Of a DNA stretch of 5,791 nt, positions 1 through 5,791 are shown piece after piece. The position numbers and the translations under genes were made by a program. The notes beneath the pieces were generated by a model. That model was not told the origin of the DNA, did not search any database, and worked only from the letters and a program-made list of their open reading frames with translations. Source of the DNA: Acetofilamentum sp. (GTDB taxonomy: Bacteria > Bacteroidota > Bacteroidia > Bacteroidales > JAFGUD01); NCBI GenBank assembly GCA_020722645.1, contig DYKL01000231.1, forward strand, positions 1 through 5,791. Direction: 5' to 3'. How positions within the stretch are numbered: the first letter of the stretch is position 1; each line of letters opens with the position of its first letter.

Positions 1-6
1 ATGAAA

Positions 7-43
7 CAATGAAATAATGAAATAAAGCAACAATGAAATAAAG
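7..43. repeat. Short degenerate AATGAAATAA-type repeats upstream of the helicase gene
   Basis: The 11-mer caatgaaataa occurs exactly at 7-17 and 31-41. The 12-mer aatgaaataaag occurs exactly at 16-27 and 32-43. The copies overlap and are not evenly spaced, so this is a degenerate low-complexity repeat, not a clean tandem array. It contains several ATG triplets but each is soon followed by a stop, so no peptide is encoded. It ends directly before the helicase start codon, and the A-rich sequence probably forms the translation leader. No promoter box is visible in these 46 nt, so the helicase promoter lies to the left of the window. Confidence 0.5.
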
Positions 44-46
44 AAA

Positions 47-2101
47 ATGATAAATAAAACAGAAAAAGACGAGCGTAATTACTTGGAAATCACCAAAAAT
101 AAGATTAAAAATACGGTTAATAAAATTTTTGAAAATGCAACTGAAATGTCCAAAGAATTGCTGGAACTGAAAGATTATCTCTGGGAAAACAAGAACGGAA
201 TGGACAGAATGGAAAAGGAAGCGGTCAGAAGTGCTATCAACCAAAATGCAATGCTTGGCGAAACTACTGTCAGAAAAAAAAGCCGATTGCTAAAACTTCT
301 TGATTCTCCTTATTTCGGCAGGGTTGATTTTAAAACCAAGTACAAAGTTACGGAATACCCTACATATATCGGAATTCATTCTTTTTTTGACGATGAAACA
401 AAAGAAAATTTAATTCACGACTGGCGTGCTCCTATTTCGAGTTTATTCTACGATTTTGAACTTGGGAATGCTTATTATGAAGCACCAACCGGTAAAATTG
501 ACGGAGAAATTACTCTCAAACGACAATACCGTATAAGAAAAGGGACATTGGAATTTATGCTCGAATCTTCTTTCAATGTTTACGATGACATACTGCAAAA
601 AGAACTAAGCCTGACTTCCGACGAAAGAATGAAAAATATTGTCGCTACAATTCAACGCGACCAAAATAAAATCATTCGTAACATCAGTTCACAAGTGCTT
701 ATTATTCAGGGTGTTGCCGGTTCAGGAAAAACATCTATAGCTTTGCACAGGATTGCTTTTTTGTTGTACAAATTCAAAAACGAATTAAAATCTGACGATA
801 TTCTTATTATTTCTCCAAACAAAGTGTTTTCGGATTACATTTCAAATGTTTTGCCTGAATTGGGCGAAGATGAAATTCCGCAAACCGGAATGGAAGATTT
901 AGCTAATGAAATTTTTGATAATAAAATCAAATTTCAAACTTATTATGAACAAATTAACATACTCGCCGAAAATAATGACAATAATTTATCAAGTCGTATC
1001 AGAATTAAATCAACTTTTGATTTTATTGAAGAGTTGAACAAATTTATTGAACACATCGAAAAAAATTATTTTGTTCCCATTGATTTAAAAATTGACAATT
1101 TTGCTGTACCACAAACTGTTATCCGCCAAAAATATCAGAATTTTTTTCGAGTACCTGTTTTTGCTCGCCCATCATCTGTAGCAGAAGCTATTGCAGATTA
1201 CATTAAAATTAAATACAAAAATGAGCTTAAAAAACAGCAAATTAATAAAATTGCTGCCGAAATTACCAAAATGTTCAAAACTACTAATCTGAAAAATATT
1301 TACAAAGATTTTTTCGATTGGTTGGAAATGACGGAGTTTTTGAATATTTTGCCGAAAAATGTTTATGAATATTCCGATGTTTTTCCTTTGGTTTATCTGA
1401 AAATAAAACTCGAAGGTATTAAAACATATAAAAACGTAAAACATCTGATAATTGACGAAATGCAGGATTACAGTCCGGTTCAGTATGCCGTTTTATCATT
1501 GCTTTTCCCGTGCAAAAAAACAATTCTGGGCGATATAAATCAGTCCATAAATCCTAATACTAAAACAACTGCATATCATATCAAAAAAGTCTTTGACAAT
1601 GCAGATATTATGAAGCTGAACAAAAGTTACCGTTCTACTTTTGAAATTACGGAATTTGCACAAAAAATTATTCCGAATGATTCATTAGAAGCTGTTGAAA
1701 GGTATGGAGAGTCAGTAAAATTGCACAAAAGCAAAAATTCTGACGAAGAAATAAAAAAAATCACTGAAATTATTGCTGATTTCAAGAAATCGGAGTATAA
1801 CTCACTTGGTATAATTTGCAAAACACAGAAACAAGCCGAAAAAATGTACGGGATTGTCGAAAAAATTGACCAGAAAGCATATATGTTGAATTACCAAAGC
1901 ACTGCTTTTTACAAAGGCGTGATTGTTACTTCTGCTCATTTGGCAAAAGGTCTTGAATTTGACTGTGTTTTGGTACCAGAAACAACCGAAAAAAACTACA
2001 ACTCAAATATTGACAGAAGTATGCTTTACGTAGCCTGCACTCGTGCTATGCATAAATTATATTTGACGTTTTCGGGGGAAATTAGCCAATTTGTTAATTA
2101 G
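47..2101 (+). CDS. helD: HelD-family superfamily 1 helicase-like ATPase, probable RNA polymerase recycling factor
   Basis: Complete 684-residue protein. HelD proteins are UvrD-like ATPases that bind RNA polymerase, reach into its channels and use ATP to free stalled or post-termination complexes; they act in the cytoplasm. Visible features in order: a helical, charged N-terminus (about 5-90) matching the coiled-coil secondary-channel arm; the HelD signature YFGRVDF (89-95) and DWRAPISSLFYD (125-136); a Q-like stretch before Walker A, GVAGSGKT (222-229, K228); motif Ia ISPNKVFSDYISNVLPELGE (255-274); a poorly conserved insert, about 285-460, where known HelDs carry the clamp arm; motif II IIDEMQD (468-474); motif III LGDINQ (494-499); motif IV LNKSYRST (524-531); motif V TSAHLAKGLEFD (628-639); motif VI LYVACTRA (660-667). 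All ATPase motifs look intact. Bacillus HelD is somewhat longer, near 775. The ATG at 47 is chosen because an in-frame stop lies at 23-25 and the arm needs these residues. The leader is A-rich with no Shine-Dalgarno. HelD assignment is strong; the role in this organism is inferred. Confidence 0.92.
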   Translation: MINKTEKDERNYLEITKNKIKNTVNKIFENATEMSKELLELKDYLWENKNGMDRMEKEAVRSAINQNAMLGETTVRKKSRLLKLLDSPYFGRVDFKTKYKVTEYPTYIGIHSFFDDETKENLIHDWRAPISSLFYDFELGNAYYEAPTGKIDGEITLKRQYRIRKGTLEFMLESSFNVYDDILQKELSLTSDERMKNIVATIQRDQNKIIRNISSQVLIIQGVAGSGKTSIALHRIAFLLYKFKNELKSDDILIISPNKVFSDYISNVLPELGEDEIPQTGMEDLANEIFDNKIKFQTYYEQINILAENNDNNLSSRIRIKSTFDFIEELNKFIEHIEKNYFVPIDLKIDNFAVPQTVIRQKYQNFFRVPVFARPSSVAEAIADYIKIKYKNELKKQQINKIAAEITKMFKTTNLKNIYKDFFDWLEMTEFLNILPKNVYEYSDVFPLVYLKIKLEGIKTYKNVKHLIIDEMQDYSPVQYAVLSLLFPCKKTILGDINQSINPNTKTTAYHIKKVFDNADIMKLNKSYRSTFEITEFAQKIIPNDSLEAVERYGESVKLHKSKNSDEEIKKITEIIADFKKSEYNSLGIICKTQKQAEKMYGIVEKIDQKAYMLNYQSTAFYKGVIVTSAHLAKGLEFDCVLVPETTEKNYNSNIDRSMLYVACTRAMHKLYLTFSGEISQFVN

Positions 2102-2105
2102 AGTT

Positions 2106-2200
2106 AGTTCATAAAGTTGAAAGCCTGCCCTATAAGGGTCTATAAAGTATTAGCATTTGATTCAGGCTTTAAGACCCTTTCAGGGCAAACTTTATAAACT
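2106..2200. repeat. Large imperfect inverted repeat between convergent genes, possible bidirectional terminator
   Basis: Begins 4 nt after the helicase stop codon. The outer arms 2106-2118 (agttcataaagtt) and 2188-2200 pair at 12 of 13 positions. The inner arms 2127-2141 (gccctataagggtct) and 2172-2186 pair at 13 of 15. A further 5 bp, 2143-2147 with 2167-2171, extends the stem. The left arm carries an extra 8 nt (2119-2126). This insert plus the next base gives aaagcctg (2120-2127), a perfect complement to caggcttt (2163-2170), which is a competing pairing. Each inner arm can also fold on itself through CCCT/AGGG (2128-2138 and 2175-2185). No T-tract follows on either strand, so a standard intrinsic terminator is not shown. 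The convergent position makes a bidirectional transcription barrier plausible. The element could equally be a dispersed genomic palindrome. Confidence 0.6.
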
Positions 2201-2306
2201 TGGCACTTTATTAACAGACAATAATAAGCTAATGTGATTATTTGGAGTGTTTTTTCTAAATTGCAAACTTCTATTTATCAGGCATTTAAGTTGCAAACAA
2301 ATTGGA
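2201..2306. other. Remainder of the convergent intergenic gap, nothing convincing
   Basis: This AT-rich sequence has no open frame of note and no RNA gene that I can recognise. It holds a run of six T (2250-2255) preceded only by a weak AT-only stem (2220-2225 with 2237-2242), which is poor evidence for a terminator of the helicase transcript. The octamer ttgcaaac is present at 2261-2268 and again at 2291-2298. Confidence 0.4.
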
Positions 2307-5300
2307 CTAAAATATTTCTGAAACTACTGCTATTTCTTCGTCTGTCAATTCGTACAGTTTATAAACCATTCTATCAATTTCTACGTCTGTTTGATTGATT
2401 TTTTTGCTTATTTCTTGGAGTTTTTGACTTTCTGATACAAAATAAGCTTCCCATTCTGCTTTTTGACTCAAAGATAATTTTATTTTCAGTTTTTCTAATT
2501 CATTCAGAAAATCAGCGTAAGTAATTTCATACCAATTCTGTAATTTTTTTGAAATTTTTTCAATTGAAAATTCTCTTTGAATATTGCGTATAAATTTATC
2601 GCCTTTTTCTTGCAATTCTTTATTTAAGGATAGCATCAAATCAGCTTTTTCTATAAATGGTTGTTGGGCTTCTGATGAAATAGCTTTAATTGGTAAATTT
2701 CTTACATCATTTATTAATATTTTGGGAAACAAACCTTTTTTAGCTTTGGGTGAAACATTATTATGATACCAACCTATTAATTTTGAATTAAGTATAGTAA
2801 GTAAATATTTAAGATTTATAAGTTTTTTATCATAAATAATATTAATTAATGAAGGGGTATTGTAAAATTCATCTTCTATGTATGAACAAAACAATAAAGT
2901 TGAAGTGATTTCTCTCACTAAAATTCTTGGTGATGTGAAAAAATCTTTTTTTCTAGGTGCAGCAAGCCAGTCTCCATAGCTAATCCATAATTTGCCATTC
3001 CAATTTAAGTAATATCTACTTATATCACCACCTTTTAATTCTTTTTTATACGTATCATCTTTTTTATATTCAGAATGCCAAACTCTATTTTTTATTTGAT
3101 ATTCAGAATGCCCCCTGTATTTATCATAAGGAATTAGTCCTTGCGAAATTTCAAAAAAATCATTTACAATAGGATTATCTTTAATTTTATTTATTATTGT
3201 CTGAAAATCAGTATTTACAGATGAAATACTTAACCAATTATCTAAGTTGGCTTTCAAAAACGATTTTTCATAAATATTAACTAATTGAACTGTTTTATTA
3301 GCATTATCAGATATTTTCTTGAAATCAACTTTATATTCATTTTCTACAGCGTTAGTTAAATTCAAAATGCAAGTTCTTACCGAAGCATCAACAAAAGTAT
3401 TATCCTCTGATAAATCAACAATTTCATTTATTGTGTAAAGATTGATTAATTTTTCTCTGTATTTTTTTCCATATAAAATTGACAGAAAAGTATTTGGGAA
3501 AATATAACCCAATTTGCCGCCATTTTTTAGCAATTTTTGGGTAGCAAGAGAAATAAAATATATATAAATTTCATAATCAGGCACTAAATTATCAAATAAG
3601 GATAAAAATTTCTTCTCTTTTTTGTTAAAATTAACTCCATAGGGCGGATTACCTATCACTACGTCAAAACCGCCTTTTTTATATCCATATTTTACATTAG
3701 GCTCATTAACAACTTTAATTTTTTCGGCATATTCATAAACTTTTTTGGATATTTCCAAAGCCTCTATTGACAGTTTTGCGGCTTGTTCTGCCTTGATTTG
3801 CGATTCTTTTGACTTTTCTTTGACCAATTTCAAATAATCGGGTTTGGGTTCGGGTAGTTTTTGATAAACTTTCTCTTTTACATTTGGATTAAATACTTGC
3901 GGAAATTCTTTTTCCCAATCAAAAGCCTTGTCTCCTGCAATTTCAGGGTCATCAATTAACGAATTACCGCATTTAATATTGCCTGATAAATCGGACAAAG
4001 CCCTGCCACGTTGTGCGGTGCGAAGCCAAAGCGAAAGTTTTGCAATTTCTACGCTTTCTTGGTTAATATCAACACCATACAAATTATTTTCGAGTATTTG
4101 TTTATCTGTATCAAACAATCTGATGTCGTCGCCGGACAATTCTGCTAATAAGTCATCAATTTGTTTATGCTCATTAATCAAAAAATTAAGAGCTTGTATA
4201 AGAAAAGCACCGCTACCGCAAGCAGGGTCAATAATTTTTAGTGATTTGAGCCACTCTTTATATAAATTTAATTTTTCAAAAAGTAATTTGCCTTTGTTGG
4301 TAAAACGAGCCACACGACCGTTTGCCTTTACGTAATAAGTTTCGTCAAATTCAATTTCAAAAATTTCAAGCTCTTTACGTTTATTTTGGCACATTCGCCC
4401 CAAAGTATTTTCAACAATATATTGAGTAATGTATTTTGGTGTATAAAACACGCCGTCTTTTTTGCGTTTTGAAGTTTTAACAATGTGTTGCAATCCATTG
4501 TTTTCGGATAATTGCTTTTCTATTTCTTCGATTTCGTTGAGCGAATGTTCAAAAATATGTCCTAAAATATTGACATCTACCTCAGTAGAGTAGTCATATT
4601 TAGAAAGTTTTAAACTGTCTTTTCGTAAAATATCATCGTCAATTATCACTTTGTCCAAAATTTCATCGGGAGCAAATAAACCGCCGTTGTATGCCGGAAT
4701 ATCGTCAGCCGAAACTTTACCTTTTCGTCCGACATTCATATAATCGAAATACAATTTATAAGTATCGTAAAGTGATCTATAAGCGTCGAGTTCGCTTAAT
4801 TTATCATAATGTTCAATAATTCTGGTAATAGAATTAGCCGGCAAAAGTCCTCTGTCTTCGGCAAAATACATAAAAAGTAAACGGTCTAAAAGTTTTTGCG
4901 ATTTTTCAAAAAGTGTTAATTTGTCATATTCCGGATTGTTTTTTATGAGATTTTCAAAAATTTTATATTTAAAATCCGAGTAATCTTTGTATAGTTGTTC
5001 AGAAATTTGTTGCTCGTGAAATTTTGTTTCTTGTTTTAATTTTTGAGGTAAATTTGAAAAAATACTTTCTTTTGATAACAACAAATAAAATAATAAAAAT
5101 TCGCTTTTTTGCAGTTTGAATAAATCAAATTCTTCGTATTCGTTGGCGTAATCAATGTAAAACCGTAATTTTTGAAAGTTGGAAGTAATAACATATTTAC
5201 AGCCGGGTTGATTATTTTTATAATTAAAAGCTTGTTGAGTAACGCTTGTTAAGTCTTTTGTACTTGTAGATTTTATTTCAATTACAGCAATTGTTTTATC

Positions 5301-5579
5301 ATTATGAATGATTGCACCGTCTGCTTTTTTACTGTCGGCAGTGTTTTTTAATTCTCTGACAAGGTTATAATTATCGTCTGGTTTCAATGTATAGCCCAAA
5401 ACTTGTACAAAAATATCACGCAAAAAACCATCCTGATACTCTTCTTCTTTGAGCATCTTAATTTTTTCAATTTTTTGTGGGCTGTAATTTGCCTTAAAAA
5501 CCTGAAAGGCTTTTTCAACGGGTTGATTATCTAAATCGTTGAGATATTTTTGTATTACTGAATTTTGAAACAGATTCAT
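2307..5579 (-). CDS. Type IIG (Eco57I-like) restriction endonuclease and N6-adenine DNA methyltransferase, single chain
   Basis: Complete 1090-residue bifunctional enzyme expected to methylate adenine in its own target and cut unmodified DNA at a distance. Domains in order: an N-terminal PD-(D/E)XK nuclease resembling HsdR N-termini, with D87 (ADGAI) and E101-I-K103 (IEIKS), then Q115/Q116; a helical linker including LLFMYFAEDRGLLP (234-247); the gamma-class methyltransferase with motif X around FYTPKYITQYIVENTLG (378-394), motif I DPACGSGAF (451-459), LYGVDIN (500-506) and motif IV NPPY (644-647); a TaqI/Eco57I-type target-recognition region (about 780-970) with SQGLIPYDKYRG (812-823), YGDWLAAPR (868-876) and RILVREI (885-891); and a helical C-terminus ending VYKLYELTDEE (1072-1082). 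Length is typical for type IIG. The ATG at 5577-5579 gives the full nuclease domain; the leader is A-rich with no Shine-Dalgarno. No separate methylase, specificity or BREX/DISARM gene is nearby. A PglX-like protein is less likely because the N-terminal ExK nuclease is present. The recognition sequence cannot be read from the sequence. Confidence 0.93.
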   Translation of the reverse strand: MNLFQNSVIQKYLNDLDNQPVEKAFQVFKANYSPQKIEKIKMLKEEEYQDGFLRDIFVQVLGYTLKPDDNYNLVRELKNTADSKKADGAIIHNDKTIAVIEIKSTSTKDLTSVTQQAFNYKNNQPGCKYVITSNFQKLRFYIDYANEYEEFDLFKLQKSEFLLFYLLLSKESIFSNLPQKLKQETKFHEQQISEQLYKDYSDFKYKIFENLIKNNPEYDKLTLFEKSQKLLDRLLFMYFAEDRGLLPANSITRIIEHYDKLSELDAYRSLYDTYKLYFDYMNVGRKGKVSADDIPAYNGGLFAPDEILDKVIIDDDILRKDSLKLSKYDYSTEVDVNILGHIFEHSLNEIEEIEKQLSENNGLQHIVKTSKRKKDGVFYTPKYITQYIVENTLGRMCQNKRKELEIFEIEFDETYYVKANGRVARFTNKGKLLFEKLNLYKEWLKSLKIIDPACGSGAFLIQALNFLINEHKQIDDLLAELSGDDIRLFDTDKQILENNLYGVDINQESVEIAKLSLWLRTAQRGRALSDLSGNIKCGNSLIDDPEIAGDKAFDWEKEFPQVFNPNVKEKVYQKLPEPKPDYLKLVKEKSKESQIKAEQAAKLSIEALEISKKVYEYAEKIKVVNEPNVKYGYKKGGFDVVIGNPPYGVNFNKKEKKFLSLFDNLVPDYEIYIYFISLATQKLLKNGGKLGYIFPNTFLSILYGKKYREKLINLYTINEIVDLSEDNTFVDASVRTCILNLTNAVENEYKVDFKKISDNANKTVQLVNIYEKSFLKANLDNWLSISSVNTDFQTIINKIKDNPIVNDFFEISQGLIPYDKYRGHSEYQIKNRVWHSEYKKDDTYKKELKGGDISRYYLNWNGKLWISYGDWLAAPRKKDFFTSPRILVREITSTLLFCSYIEDEFYNTPSLINIIYDKKLINLKYLLTILNSKLIGWYHNNVSPKAKKGLFPKILINDVRNLPIKAISSEAQQPFIEKADLMLSLNKELQEKGDKFIRNIQREFSIEKISKKLQNWYEITYADFLNELEKLKIKLSLSQKAEWEAYFVSESQKLQEISKKINQTDVEIDRMVYKLYELTDEEIAVVSEIF
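3066..3112. repeat. In-frame 14-nt direct repeat inside the target-recognition coding region
   Basis: The 14-mer atattcagaatgcc (plus strand) occurs exactly at 3066-3079 and 3099-3112. The offset is 33 nt, which is 11 codons, so both copies are read in the same frame of the minus-strand gene and both encode HSEY (residues 824-827 and 835-838). The sequence between the copies is not repeated, so this is not a full tandem duplication. Confidence 0.6.
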
Positions 5580-5622
5580 TTTTAATTATTGAATGAAACT
5601 ACAATTGATTTATTAATCACAA

Positions 5623-5651
5623 CAAAATTAAATTTAAAACCAAAAAGCAAA
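5623..5651 (-). promoter_or_regulatory. Candidate Bacteroidota-type promoter of the restriction-modification gene
   Basis: On the minus strand, TAATTTTG (5630 down to 5623) fits the Bacteroidota -7 consensus TAnnTTTG. A TTTG (5651 down to 5648) lies 17 nt upstream, an acceptable place for the -33 element. Transcription would start near 5619, giving a leader of about 40 nt before the ATG at 5579. A second identical TAATTTTG (5655 to 5648) overlaps the proposed -33 element but has no good -33 of its own. The region is very AT-rich, so chance matches are possible. Confidence 0.4.
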
Positions 5652-5724
5652 ATTAATCAACAATTTTATATAAAAATACTGCTTTTATTAGAATACCTTA
5701 AATCCGCAAGTTTTTTCGTAAGTG

Positions 5725-5748
5725 GTTGCAGGTGATAACACCTGCAAC
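5725..5748. repeat. Perfect palindrome with 10-bp stem and ATAA loop, REP-like
   Basis: The arm gttgcaggtg (5725-5734) is the exact reverse complement of cacctgcaac (5739-5748), with the loop ATAA between. No T-tract follows on either strand, so it is a weak candidate for an intrinsic terminator. It shares the inner AGGTG-N4-CACCT core with the next hairpin, 13 nt to the right, which points to a repeated element family. It lies about 75-95 nt upstream of the proposed promoter of the restriction gene, so a regulatory role there is possible but unsupported. Confidence 0.7.
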
Positions 5749-5761
5749 ATGTAGTTTGCAC

Positions 5762-5785
5762 CAGTCAGGTGTTTTCACCTGACTG
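5762..5785. repeat. Second perfect palindrome with 10-bp stem and TTTT loop, REP-like
   Basis: The arm cagtcaggtg (5762-5771) is the exact reverse complement of cacctgactg (5776-5785), with the loop TTTT. The stem and loop lengths equal those of the preceding hairpin, and the AGGTG/CACCT core is the same while the outer stem bases differ with compensation. GTAG at 5751-5754 lies 7 nt before the arm, reminiscent of the conserved tetranucleotide beside REP hairpins recognised by REP-associated tyrosine transposases. No such transposase is in this window, which ends 6 nt later. Confidence 0.7.
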
Positions 5786-5791
5786 AATTTC

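Noticed and set aside
274..281. Run of eight A in the helicase gene (also 1753-1760), considered as a phase-variation tract
   Set aside because: Runs of this length are common in AT-rich coding DNA. They lie well inside an intact gene that is not of a phase-variable type.
1172..1444. A 90-codon open frame on the minus strand within the helicase gene
   Set aside because: It is antisense to well-conserved helicase coding sequence, rich in Phe/Ile/Asn as expected from reading AT-rich DNA backwards, and resembles no known family.
1627..1821. A 64-codon open frame on the minus strand within the helicase gene
   Set aside because: It lies antisense across helicase motif IV and the following region and has no independent coding signal.
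2220..2255. Possible intrinsic terminator of the helicase ending in six T at 2250-2255
   Set aside because: The only stem before it is six AT pairs with an 11-nt loop, separated from the T-run by unpaired bases, which is too weak.
2261..2298. Octamer ttgcaaac repeated at 2261-2268 and 2291-2298, considered as an operator or insertion-site duplication
   Set aside because: There are only two 8-nt copies 30 nt apart, downstream of both genes, where an operator makes little sense. Chance is likely in AT-rich spacer.
2584..2766. A 60-codon open frame on the plus strand inside the restriction gene
   Set aside because: It is antisense to the conserved C-terminal part of the restriction enzyme, with no leader or recognisable domain.
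3928..4335. A 135-codon open frame on the plus strand opposite the methyltransferase core
   Set aside because: It is a mirror of the SAM-binding region coding sequence. The Ser/Leu/Pro-rich product has no recognisable fold, and the minus-strand reading has clear catalytic motifs.
2307..5579. Restriction gene considered as BREX PglX or a type ISP enzyme
   Set aside because: PglX lacks the N-terminal ExK nuclease seen here and comes with other BREX genes, which are absent. Type ISP enzymes carry a helicase domain between nuclease and methylase, which is missing.
47..5579. The helicase and the restriction enzyme considered as one joint defence system
   Set aside because: The genes converge and are separated by a large palindrome, so they are not co-transcribed. 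The helicase carries HelD rather than defence-helicase signatures. Only conserved co-occurrence across genomes would revive the idea.
5725..5785. The tandem hairpins considered as the start of a CRISPR array
   Set aside because: There are only two units with different outer stems. They are palindromic as a whole, with a 13-nt gap that is far too short for spacers.

Overview
The window is AT-rich. By hand count it is about 34% GC in the methyltransferase core of the second gene and about 25-26% in that gene's flanking parts. It uses the standard bacterial code. Neither gene start has a Shine-Dalgarno sequence; both follow A-rich leaders. One upstream region carries a TAnnTTTG-type -7 box. Together with the look of the proteins this suggests a Bacteroidota genome, though that is an inference and no marker gene is present.

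Layout: positions 1-46 are an A-rich, degenerate short-repeat stretch with no gene. Positions 47-2101 (+) encode a complete HelD-type superfamily 1 helicase/RNA polymerase recycling factor. Positions 2102-2306 are a convergent intergenic region that opens with a large imperfect inverted repeat (2106-2200) able to form two competing folds, and then about 100 nt with nothing convincing. Positions 2307-5579 (-) encode a complete single-chain type IIG (Eco57I-like) restriction-modification enzyme: nuclease, N6-adenine methyltransferase and target-recognition domain in one protein. Positions 5580-5791 hold its probable promoter and then, at the window edge, two perfect 10-bp-stem hairpins in tandem that look like REP-type dispersed palindromes.

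How the genes work together: the two genes converge and so do not form an operon. The restriction enzyme should be self-sufficient, because cutting and self-methylation are in one chain and no separate methylase or specificity gene is needed. The HelD protein most likely serves general transcription (release of stalled RNA polymerase), and nothing in the sequence ties it functionally to the restriction enzyme. The restriction gene stands alone between two unrelated palindromic elements, as expected of a single-gene accessory cassette. I see no clearly new multi-gene system here. The items most worth a second look are the tandem hairpins, the two-state inverted repeat, and the cassette-like setting of the restriction gene.
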